In this document: positions 15,908 to 23,440 of the stretch, piece by piece
Layout of the letters: the number at the start of each line of letters is the position of its first letter
Position numbering within the stretch: position 1 is the first letter of the stretch
NCBI GenBank assembly: GCA_036381595.1
Contig: DASVCN010000024.1
Span: forward strand, 131,320 to 195,319
From: Trueperaceae bacterium
GTDB taxonomy: Bacteria > Deinococcota > Deinococci > Deinococcales > Trueperaceae
Direction of reading: 5' to 3'
Length of the DNA stretch: 64,000 nucleotides
Notes under the pieces: generated by a model
What the model saw: only the letters and a program-made list of their open reading frames with translations
Database searches by the model: none
What the model was told of the DNA's origin: nothing
Program-made: the position numbers and the translations under genes

Positions 15908-16588
15908 TCAGTTGACGAGTCCCTGGACCAGGTTGGTCCTGGTCCACAGGTCGTAGACCGTGGCGCTGCCGGTGTCCAGGACGGCGCGGGTTCCGTCGCT
16001 GTAGTCCTGGTACTCCTTGAAGTAGTAGCGCCACCTTTCGTACGGGTAGGCGACGAAGAACTTGTAGTAGGTCTTGGCCGGGATGGTGAAAGACACCGTT
16101 TCCGTTCGGCTGGTCTCGTAGGAGCTGCCCAACTGGGCCGAGACGATCGACCTGGGAACGGAAGCGCCGACCGACCAGTTGAACTTCTCCCGATACTGGT
16201 AGCTGACCTCGAAAGGACCCCAGGGGCTGTCGGTGCTGTTGATCCTTTGCCAGATCAGGTCGCCGGCTACGTCCGGCCGCTCGATGAGGGTGCGGTAGGC
16301 GTACGACCAGTAGGGGGAGCCGACCTTCGTGGGCTGCGCGTCCTCCTCTTCCTCCTCTTCCGATCCCGACGAACCGCCGTCATCACCGTCGCAGTCTGAC
16401 CAGCAGCCGCCCAACACCGTCACCAGCTCCGCGCCGGTTATGGGGATGAGCGCCGCGTCGGATGCCGGAGCGGCTAGCGAAGTGAGGGGCCAGAGAAGTT
16501 GCGAGACTAGGAGCAGCAGGGCAACGAGCAGGGCGGTTCGCTTCGGAGCGATGCGTCTGGACGGTAACTGACTCCAGATAGCTTGCAT
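15908..16588 (-). CDS. Exported protein with double-glycine motif and acidic linker
   Basis: The protein has 226 residues. An AGAGG ribosome site 7 bases upstream favours the ATG at 16588 over the in-frame GTG at 16594. Order of parts: basic N-terminus, hydrophobic segment at about 19-37 ending SLAAPA (signal peptide-like), then GAELVTVLGGCWSDCDGDD, in which ELVTVLGG resembles the ELxxVxGG processing site of bacteriocin leaders and is followed by two cysteines. A run of six Glu comes next, then an aromatic, beta-rich C-terminal domain of about 130 residues (SSYETSRTETVSFTIPAKTY). The C-terminal domain vaguely resembles beta-sandwich or pore-forming modules but is not assigned. It opens the three-gene exported cluster. 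Confidence 0.55.
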   Translation of the reverse strand: MQAIWSQLPSRRIAPKRTALLVALLLLVSQLLWPLTSLAAPASDAALIPITGAELVTVLGGCWSDCDGDDGGSSGSEEEEEEDAQPTKVGSPYWSYAYRTLIERPDVAGDLIWQRINSTDSPWGPFEVSYQYREKFNWSVGASVPRSIVSAQLGSSYETSRTETVSFTIPAKTYYKFFVAYPYERWRYYFKEYQDYSDGTRAVLDTGSATVYDLWTRTNLVQGLVN

Positions 16589-17003
16589 CTGCACACCTCT
16601 CAGTTCGGGCTGGTTACGCGCCAGTGGTCGTCTACGGGTGGCGGTCTGCCGTTTCCGGCCGACCTGGCTGTCAACGAGGCAGTTGCGACCTGCCGAGCGC
16701 TCGACGAGCGCCTTCTCGTGCGCACGTCTCGAGTATCGAGCAGCGGGAACGGGAGCGCCAGATGGTATTGCCTAGAGGGTCCTGGCCCAAGCGGAGAAGC
16801 GACGAGTGAGCGCGGAGAGTGCGATGGCCGCGGAGCCGTGAGCGGGCGGACAGCACCCTTGCCGGCGCCTCTCGACGACAGCCGCTCGGAGACCCAGCCG
16901 GAGCAGGTGAAGGCCGCCATTCGAACTCCGGAGTGACGAGGCGCCCATCTGAGCGCGCCCTCACGACCGCCAGCTGGTAGCGCCGGTGTTAGACTCCCTC
17001 GTT
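16589..17003. other. Gene-free interval between divergent genes
   Basis: About 415 bases with no credible coding frame on either strand; short open frames here are low-complexity Arg/Ser/Pro and lack ribosome sites. It must carry the promoter of the exported-protein cluster (minus) and that of the prephenate dehydratase (plus). Only the latter's -10 is visible to me. Confidence 0.5.
16990..16995 (+). promoter_or_regulatory. -10 motif of leaderless promoter for pheA
   Basis: TAGACT ends 8 bases before the ATG at 17004 and there is no Shine-Dalgarno between them. Confidence 0.5.
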
Positions 17004-17852
17004 ATGAGCGATGAGTCCCCCAGGCAGAAAGTCGCGTATCAGGGAGTCCCTGGAGCCTACAGCGAGATCGCTTCGCTGCAGTTCGCTCCCGAAGGTGAAG
17101 CGGTTGGCTTCCCCTCCTTCGAACTGGCCTTCGAGGCGGCGCTCAGGGGCGAGTGCGACTTCGTGTGCCTGCCGGTGGAGAACAGTCTGGCTGGGTCGAT
17201 AAACCAGACCTACGACCTGCTGACCGATTCGGCGATGCACGTGGTGGGCGAGCAGGTCGTGCGGGTCCACCACAACCTGCTGGTCAAGCCGGGGACGAAG
17301 CTCGACGATGTCCAGCGCGTGTACAGCCATCCGCAGGCGCTGGCGCAATGTCAGGAGTTCCTCCGCAGGAACGGCTTCGAGGCGGTGACCGACTTCGATA
17401 CGGCAGGTGCCGCGAAGGTCCTCGCGGAGAACGGAGGCGTGGGCAAGGCAGCCATAGCCTCCACGCGAGCGGCCGAGATCTACGGCCTCGAGATCCTGGT
17501 AGCGAACATCGAGGACACGGACTTCAACTACACGCGCTTCTTCATCCTGGGCAGCGACGAGGCGCCTCGCGGCAGCGGCGCCCACAAGACCAGCCTGGTG
17601 TTGGCGACCCGTCACCGCCCCGGGGACCTCGTCAACTGCCTCGAGGAGTTCCCGAGGCACGGCATAAACCTCACCAAGTTGGAGAGCAGGCCACGGCGCG
17701 ACAAGCCGTGGAGCTACCTCTTCTACATCGACATCGAAGGGCACGCAGCGGACGACAACGTCGCGAAAGCCCTCAACGCCCTCATGCGCAAGGCGGCGTT
17801 CGTCAAGTTCCTCGGCTCATATCCGGCCGCGCAGACGATGCTCGAACCGTGA
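17004..17852 (+). CDS. pheA: Prephenate dehydratase
   Basis: Converts prephenate to phenylpyruvate in phenylalanine synthesis. The 282-residue, single-function form has the substrate-binding PDT domain first (VAYQGVPGAYSEIAS, LPVENSLAGSI, then the NYTRFFILG segment with the catalytic Thr-Arg-Phe motif). A C-terminal ACT domain carries the ESRP phenylalanine-binding motif (LTKLESRPRRDKPWSYLFYID), so feedback inhibition by Phe is expected. No chorismate mutase domain is fused. An upstream in-frame GTG at 16986 exists, but the TAGACT -10 motif lies between it and the ATG, so the ATG at 17004 is the better start. The S4 protein gene follows after 33 bases. Confidence 0.93.
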   Translation: MSDESPRQKVAYQGVPGAYSEIASLQFAPEGEAVGFPSFELAFEAALRGECDFVCLPVENSLAGSINQTYDLLTDSAMHVVGEQVVRVHHNLLVKPGTKLDDVQRVYSHPQALAQCQEFLRRNGFEAVTDFDTAGAAKVLAENGGVGKAAIASTRAAEIYGLEILVANIEDTDFNYTRFFILGSDEAPRGSGAHKTSLVLATRHRPGDLVNCLEEFPRHGINLTKLESRPRRDKPWSYLFYIDIEGHAADDNVAKALNALMRKAAFVKFLGSYPAAQTMLEP

Positions 17853-17885
17853 CGATGGGCGTGACCCGGGGACTGGACTGACGCC

Positions 17886-18116
17886 ATGAAGGGGAACGAG
17901 CGGGAGAGCACCGACCGAGCCGGTTTGAGCCTGGGCAGCGCCCTGAAGCTGTCGGGGCTGGTCGAGACCGGCGGCCAGGCCAAGACGCTCATCCAGGAGG
18001 GCGCCGTGAAGGTCAACGGCCAGGTCGAGCGGCGTCGCAAGCGGAAGGTCACGGCTGGCGACGAGATCGAGGTGGACGGCGAAACATTCGTGATCGAACT
18101 CGAAGGGGAGCCGTGA
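17886..18116 (+). CDS. S4-domain RNA-binding protein (YaaA/YbcJ type)
   Basis: A 76-residue protein that is nearly all S4 domain: LGSALKLSGLVETGGQAK, ALIQEGAVKVNG-like IQEGAVKVNGQVERRRKRKV and GDEIEVDGE are the usual S4 landmarks. A 15-residue charged N-terminus precedes it. Small stand-alone S4 proteins bind structured RNA and are often linked to ribosome or DNA replication genes; here it is probably co-transcribed with pheA. Stop lies 4 bases from the convergent end of the Uma2-like gene. Confidence 0.85.
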   Translation: MKGNERESTDRAGLSLGSALKLSGLVETGGQAKTLIQEGAVKVNGQVERRRKRKVTAGDEIEVDGETFVIELEGEP

Positions 18117-18120
18117 GGCG

Positions 18121-18591
18121 CTAGAGCTCGGTCAAAGGGACCACCTCCGCGCCCGGCAGCCCCACGAGGCGTACCCTCTCACCCGGCAGGATCATCGAGC
18201 GCTGCCGGTAGAGACCGTTCGAGGGAAGCGAGAGGGCGGTAAGCAAGCGCGACTCCCCGATCAGCCACACCTCCGGCACCGTGGCGTTTGCCGCGGCGCG
18301 GAGCAGGCGCTCGTCGACGCCGTCACCGGTCACCAGTAGCAGGACCTGGGCCAGTTCGACCCAGACCCGCGCGAAAGGCGCGCGGGAAACGGTGAGCAGG
18401 CTCCGTTCGCCCGTCCAGTCGGCGAGGCAGCCCGAGCACACCACCCCTCTGCCGGCCACGCTGCGGGCGAGCCGGGCGGCGATCTCGGCCCCTAGCTGAT
18501 CCCGGGCGGCCACGCCCCAGCCTGACCCAGCGGAGCCGAACGCTCGCCGTGCAGGGCGGCATCTGCCGACTTCCACCCGGCCGTCGCCCAT
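18121..18591 (-). CDS. Degenerate Uma2-like (PD-(D/E)XK superfamily) protein
   Basis: The protein has 156 residues. Its C-terminal half (ANATVPEVWLIGESRLLTAL followed by YRQRSMILPGERVRL) is the characteristic end of Uma2-family proteins, where a VPEYWLVD-type strand is followed by a strand and a PGE turn. The region that should carry the catalytic Asp and Glu-X-Lys (APDLVVEVLSPS-type) reads VWVELAQVLLLVTGDG, and a clear PDxxV and the second acidic residue are missing. I read it as a worn, probably inactive homologue. Convergent with the S4 gene, divergent from carB. A much longer open frame continues upstream only because it is antisense to carB. Confidence 0.5.
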   Translation of the reverse strand: MGDGRVEVGRCRPARRAFGSAGSGWGVAARDQLGAEIAARLARSVAGRGVVCSGCLADWTGERSLLTVSRAPFARVWVELAQVLLLVTGDGVDERLLRAAANATVPEVWLIGESRLLTALSLPSNGLYRQRSMILPGERVRLVGLPGAEVVPLTEL

Positions 18592-18619
18592 CGCGCCGGA
18601 TGCGCTCTGAGGTGCGTGA

Positions 18620-18651
18620 TACACTCCGCTCCGAATGCGGGATAGCTGATG
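18620..18651 (+). promoter_or_regulatory. Leaderless four-codon upstream ORF coupled to carB
   Basis: TACACT at 18620-18625, preceded by TGA (extended -10), ends 9 bases before an ATG at 18635. That ATG opens the tiny frame ATG CGG GAT AGC TGA (Met-Arg-Asp-Ser), whose stop overlaps the carB ATG at 18649 as TGATG. There is no Shine-Dalgarno for carB, so carB may be translated by reinitiation after this leader peptide. Confidence 0.45.
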
Positions 18652-21600
18652 CCAAGACGCGAAGATATCGAGACGATCCTCATCCTCGGCTCCGGCCCTA
18701 TAGTCATCGGCCAGGCGGCCGAGTTCGACTACTCCGGCACCCAGGCCTGCAAGGCGCTGCGGGCTGTCGGCTACCGGGTCATCCTGGTCAATTCGAACCC
18801 GGCGACCATCATGACCGACCCCGACGTGGCCGACCGTACCTACGTCGAACCGCTCACGCCACAAGTAGTCGAGAAGATCATCGAACAGGAGAAGCCACAG
18901 GCGCTGCTTCCCACCCTCGGCGGGCAAACGGCGCTCAACCTGGCGAAGACGTTGTGGGAGCGCGGTGTGCTCACGCGGCACGGGGTCGAGCTCATCGGCG
19001 CCAACTACGAGGCGATCGAGAAGGGCGAGGACCGCCAGCTCTTCCAGGAGGCGATGGCCAGGATCGGCATCGCCACCCCCGCTGGGCGGATGATCTCGAC
19101 GCTCGACGAGGCGCTCGAGTTCGTCACCCGGATCGGCTACCCGGCGATCGTCCGGCCCTCCTACACCCTGGGCGGCACGGGTGGCGGCATCGCGCGCGAC
19201 GAGAACGAGTTCAGGCAGATAGTCCGCCAGGGACTCCACGACTCCCCGGTTCACACGGTGCTCGTCGAGCAGTCGGTGCTGGGCTGGAAAGAGTACGAGC
19301 TCGAGGTGATGCGCGATCAGAACGACACCGTCGTCATCATCTGTTCGATAGAGAACTTCGACCCGATGGGCGTCCACACGGGCGACTCGATCACCGTGGC
19401 TCCGGCGCAGACGCTCTCCGACAAGGAGTACCAGCAGCTGCGCGACTACTCGATCGCCATCATCCGCGAGATCGGGGTCGACACCGGAGGCTCCAACATC
19501 CAGTTCGCCGTCGATCCGCGCAGCGGCGACGTGATCGTCATCGAGATGAACCCTCGGGTGTCTCGCTCCTCGGCCCTCGCCTCGAAAGCCACCGGCTATC
19601 CGATCGCCAAGATCGCGGCTCTGCTGGCGGTGGGCTACCACCTGGACGAACTGCCCAACGACATCACCAAGGAGACGAAGGCGGCTTTCGAGCCGTCCAT
19701 CGACTACGTCGTCACCAAGATCCCCCGCTTCGCCTTCGAGAAGTTCCCCGGCGCGAGGCAGCAGCTCGGGACGCAGATGCGTTCGGTCGGCGAAGTCATG
19801 GCGATCGGTCGAACCTTCAAGGAGAGCCTGCTCAAGGCACTCCGGTCTCTCGAACTCGACATCCGCGGCGAGACGCGCGACCTCTCGCTGGCACAGCTCG
19901 AGGCGCGACTCGAGCCCCAGCCGTTGCGGCTCCCGGCTGTCACCGAGCTGCTGCGCCGTGGCAAGAGCGTGCCCTACCTGGCGGAACGCACCGGGATCGA
20001 CCCCTGGTTCCTCCATCAACTGCGCGAGATCGTCGAGGCAGAGAGGGAGATCGCCGCCCTCCCCCCGCCCCAGGAGTGGAACTGGGAGCTGTGGCGAGAG
20101 ATCAAGCGCCTCGGCTTCGCCGACACCGACATAGCCGCTCTCACCGGCATAGACGCCGCCGAGGCGCGGCGCCTGCGTCGCCTCCACGACAACGCTCCGG
20201 TATACAAGACCGTCGACACCTGCGCTGCCGAGTTCGAGGCTTACACCCCCTACCACTACAGCACCTACGAGTGGGAGGACGAGGTCCAGCCGTCGAACCG
20301 CGACAAGGTGATAATCCTGGGTTCGGGGCCCAACCGGATCGGCCAGGGCGTCGAGTTCGATTACGCGACCGTGCATGCCGTCTGGGCGTTGCGCGAAGCC
20401 GGATTCGAGACGGTGATGGTCAACTCGAACCCGGAAACGGTCTCGACCGACTACGACACCGCCGACCGCCTCTACTTCGAACCGCTCACCCTCGAGGACG
20501 TCCTGAACGTCATCGAGCACGAGAAGCCCAAGGGCGTGATCGTGCAACTCGGAGGGCAGACTCCCCTCCGGCTGGCCCGCGGCCTCGCAGCTGCCGGAGT
20601 GCCGATCTGGGGCACGAGCGCCGAGGCGATCCACCTTGCAGAGGATCGTGACGCCTTCCATGCGCTCTGCGAGCGGCTCGGCATCCCGCAGCCCGCGGGC
20701 GGCGTCGCAACTCGACCAGCCGAAGCGAAGGAACTCGCCAACGAGATCGGTTACCCGGTGATGGTTCGGCCCTCCTACGTGCTGGGCGGCCGCGCGATGG
20801 CGGTGGTGCGCAGCGACGAGGAACTCGACTCCTACCTCGAAGAGGTGTACGCCGAACTCCCCGGTAACCCCTCCATCCTCGTCGACGACTTCATCGAGGG
20901 AGCGACCGAGGTGGATGTGGACGCTCTCGGTGACGGCGAGCAGGTGGTCGTGGCCGGCGTCATGGAGCACATCGAAGGCGCCGGGGTGCACTCCGGCGAC
21001 AGCGCCACGATCGTTCCGCCGGTGAACCTCTCACCCGAAGTCATCACCACGATCTCCGAATACACGGTGAGACTGGCTGGCGAGATCGGGGTCAAGGGTC
21101 TGATCAACGTCCAGTACGTGATCAAGGATGGCGAGGTCATGGTGATCGAGGCTAACCCTAGGGCGAGCCGGACAGTTCCCTACCTGTCGAAAGCGATCGG
21201 CCACCCGCTGGCCAAGTACGCAGCTCTCATCGCCGCGGGCCGCACCCTCGAGGAGATCGGATTCACGGCGACGCCGGAACCGCGCCTCTACTCGGTCAAA
21301 GAGGTGGTGCTGCCGTTCCTCAAATTCGCGGCCGTGCCACCCGCCCTCGGGCCCGAGATGCGCTCAACGGGCGAGAGCATGGGCATTTCGCACGATCCCT
21401 ACCTCGCCTACTACAAAGCTCAACTCGGGGCCGGCGCACAACTTCCGCTGGAAGGCCGTGTGAGGCTCGTGGGACCCGGGTTGGACGGGGTCGCCGAGGA
21501 GTTCCGGCGGCTCGGCTTCGATGTGCTGATCGGTTGCGACGGTGTCGAGGAGCCCGACTACGACCTGCTGGTGGACACGATGGGTGCCCGCGAGGCGCGT

Positions 21601-21717
21601 CGCGCGCTGGAGGCCGGTCTGCCTTATGTGACTACGGTGGAAGCCGCCACGTGGACCGCGAAGGCGATCGACGCGGTGCGGGGGACCGAGCTGAAGGTGA
21701 GGGCTCTGCAGGGCTGA
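18649..21717 (+). CDS. carB: Carbamoyl-phosphate synthase large subunit
   Basis: Makes carbamoyl phosphate from bicarbonate, ATP and ammonia delivered by the small subunit CarA, for pyrimidine and arginine synthesis. The 1022-residue chain has the expected internal duplication: each half starts with an ATP-grasp unit ([20 protein letters not shown] and [20 protein letters not shown]), with conserved VRPSYTLGG / VRPSYVLGG loops and [18 protein letters not shown] / [18 protein letters not shown] metal-binding segments. An oligomerisation region lies between them (about 400-550) and an MGS-like allosteric domain of roughly 100 residues ends the protein. It is slightly shorter than the E. coli enzyme (about 1070), mainly at the C-terminus. 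carA is not in this window. Confidence 0.96.
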   Translation: MPRREDIETILILGSGPIVIGQAAEFDYSGTQACKALRAVGYRVILVNSNPATIMTDPDVADRTYVEPLTPQVVEKIIEQEKPQALLPTLGGQTALNLAKTLWERGVLTRHGVELIGANYEAIEKGEDRQLFQEAMARIGIATPAGRMISTLDEALEFVTRIGYPAIVRPSYTLGGTGGGIARDENEFRQIVRQGLHDSPVHTVLVEQSVLGWKEYELEVMRDQNDTVVIICSIENFDPMGVHTGDSITVAPAQTLSDKEYQQLRDYSIAIIREIGVDTGGSNIQFAVDPRSGDVIVIEMNPRVSRSSALASKATGYPIAKIAALLAVGYHLDELPNDITKETKAAFEPSIDYVVTKIPRFAFEKFPGARQQLGTQMRSVGEVMAIGRTFKESLLKALRSLELDIRGETRDLSLAQLEARLEPQPLRLPAVTELLRRGKSVPYLAERTGIDPWFLHQLREIVEAEREIAALPPPQEWNWELWREIKRLGFADTDIAALTGIDAAEARRLRRLHDNAPVYKTVDTCAAEFEAYTPYHYSTYEWEDEVQPSNRDKVIILGSGPNRIGQGVEFDYATVHAVWALREAGFETVMVNSNPETVSTDYDTADRLYFEPLTLEDVLNVIEHEKPKGVIVQLGGQTPLRLARGLAAAGVPIWGTSAEAIHLAEDRDAFHALCERLGIPQPAGGVATRPAEAKELANEIGYPVMVRPSYVLGGRAMAVVRSDEELDSYLEEVYAELPGNPSILVDDFIEGATEVDVDALGDGEQVVVAGVMEHIEGAGVHSGDSATIVPPVNLSPEVITTISEYTVRLAGEIGVKGLINVQYVIKDGEVMVIEANPRASRTVPYLSKAIGHPLAKYAALIAAGRTLEEIGFTATPEPRLYSVKEVVLPFLKFAAVPPALGPEMRSTGESMGISHDPYLAYYKAQLGAGAQLPLEGRVRLVGPGLDGVAEEFRRLGFDVLIGCDGVEEPDYDLLVDTMGAREARRALEAGLPYVTTVEAATWTAKAIDAVRGTELKVRALQG

Positions 21718-21741
21718 ACCGGCCGACTCGAAGACCTGGTC

Positions 21742-23265
21742 TCAGGCTTCCTCGGCGACCTCGACGCCTGGCGCGCTGCTACCGGACCCCTCGATATCGT
21801 TCCCGCTCGACGCTTGGGAGCCGGTGTTCACGGCGCTCACGCGCCCTTCGGTCGCTCCGCCCCGCCTGCTACCCGCGCCCGGCAGCCGCTCCAGGAGCGA
21901 CAGGGCGTACTCGGCGAGGTGAGCGAGCGCGTCGGGAAGCGGGTGGCGCAGGCAGTATTCACCGCGGTCGACTCGGGCCACGAGGTGGAAGGGCGCCTGC
22001 GAGAGCTGCTCGAGCGCGTTGACCACCTGCTCCCGCTGCAGTTCGCCTTCGACCAGGTCGTCCAGCACGAATACCGCAGGTGCGCGTAGCGAGCCCAGCC
22101 GGGCGATCACCGCCGAAAGCGCGCCCTTCTCGGCGATCATCCTGCCTAGAGAGCGCTCGAACAGTTCCAGTCCGTTCTCGAACATGCCATCCTTCGCGAA
22201 ATGCGGTTCCAGGTCGAAGGGTCCGATGAGGACCGTCTTGGCGAGGTTTCGGACGCGATCTATGCCGTCCCAGGACCAGAGGGTAGCGCGCGCCAGTTCT
22301 GCCGGGGCGCTGAGCCTGTGCAGGTCGCGATGGTCGCCGAAAACGGCCAGGTAGTCGGCTGTCGATTCTCTTCGTTTGGCCAGCAGCGCCGCCCAGTCGA
22401 GCCGCTCCCCGTCGGCCAGGACCCGCACGAGCACGGCGTGCTTGCGGCGACCCAGGTCGGCTCTGGCCAGCAGCATGCCGTGCGGCAGTCCCTCGACTCG
22501 GTAACCGAAGCCGTTCAGTGCTTCCCTCGCGCGGTTCACCAGCCGCAAGTCACCGGCTGGACGCTGCGAATTCAGCGCCGCCTCCCCAGGGAACAGGACA
22601 CCCCTGGGGTAGGGGGTGACGGCAGCGGGCCTGCCTGGTCTGGCGCGGTCGCGATCCCTTTCGATCGGCGCAGCGTCCCACCGGCTGCTACGCTCGCGGC
22701 TCGCTCGAGAGCTCTGGTTGGGGCCAGCCACCGGATCGGAACCCTCTGCGAGATCTTCCCCCGGCTTCGCGTCGGCCGCGGCGGCCTCCTGGCCGGCGCG
22801 CGACTTCTCCCCCACCCAGCGGCCGCCTCGCAGGTTCAGGCGCGGATGAGCGGCCAGGGCCCGGCCCAGCGGATAATCGGCCGGGATCTGCGGGTGCAGC
22901 GCCCTGATCTCCGCTTCGGTCATGGGCGCCTCGTCCACCAGCGAGTCGAGCAGTTCCTTGGCGTCCCCGTCACCGAAACTGCGACGGGTGCGGCGTGGCA
23001 GCGAGGTTAGGCAAACTCTCCCGTCCTCGCGCACGGCTATCTTGATCTCGTCGTTGACGTCCAACCTGTGCCGCTCGAAGTAGTCCGCCAGGCCCGATAC
23101 CTTGCGGGGCTCGCTGATACTGAGCTCGATCTCCCGGTCGTCCACGGTGTCGAGTGCACGCAGCCGACCAGCCTCCGGGAAGATGTCGGCCATCCTCCTG
23201 GATAGCGACAGCTGACCGGTACGCAGGCAGATACGCGTGAGCGAGTAGCGGAACTCGGGGGCCAT
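21742..23265 (-). CDS. Conserved-looking protein of unknown function
   Basis: The protein has 507 residues, starting at an ATG with a GAGGAG ribosome site 7 bases upstream. Residues 1-95 read as a small compact domain (FRYSLTRICLRTGQLSLSRR, then DYFERHRLDVNDEIKIAVRE). A charged region of low complexity, about 150-245, follows. The C-terminal 260 residues are an alpha/beta domain (ALNGFGYRVEGLPHGMLLAR, AVIARLGSLRAPAVFVLDDL, PFHLVARVDRGEYCLRHPLP). No signal peptide, membrane helix or Walker motif is seen. I do not recognise the family. It shares strand with the RNase R gene, which ends 175 bases upstream of its start. Confidence 0.6.
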   Translation of the reverse strand: MAPEFRYSLTRICLRTGQLSLSRRMADIFPEAGRLRALDTVDDREIELSISEPRKVSGLADYFERHRLDVNDEIKIAVREDGRVCLTSLPRRTRRSFGDGDAKELLDSLVDEAPMTEAEIRALHPQIPADYPLGRALAAHPRLNLRGGRWVGEKSRAGQEAAAADAKPGEDLAEGSDPVAGPNQSSRASRERSSRWDAAPIERDRDRARPGRPAAVTPYPRGVLFPGEAALNSQRPAGDLRLVNRAREALNGFGYRVEGLPHGMLLARADLGRRKHAVLVRVLADGERLDWAALLAKRRESTADYLAVFGDHRDLHRLSAPAELARATLWSWDGIDRVRNLAKTVLIGPFDLEPHFAKDGMFENGLELFERSLGRMIAEKGALSAVIARLGSLRAPAVFVLDDLVEGELQREQVVNALEQLSQAPFHLVARVDRGEYCLRHPLPDALAHLAEYALSLLERLPGAGSRRGGATEGRVSAVNTGSQASSGNDIEGSGSSAPGVEVAEEA

Positions 23266-23440
23266 CTTCCAACTCCTCTCGCCTGCCCTCACCGCCTTCC
23301 TGCCTGGGAGCGGCGGGGGCATGCGAACTCATCCGCCTTGGTGGGCGGGTCTGCGCGATCTTCGGACGAGCATACACCGGTAGGCTTGCGACTTCCGGTG
23401 AACTCCTACCCCTCGCCGGTGCATGCCTGAACAGTCGCGG

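Noticed and set aside
16589..17003. Attenuator or T-box leader for pheA
   Set aside because: The -10 motif lies 8 bases before the start codon, so there is almost no transcribed leader to hold one.
18649..20991. A 956-codon open frame on the minus strand
   Set aside because: It is antisense to carB over most of its length. Only its last part, below 18591, looks protein-like (Uma2-like) and was kept.
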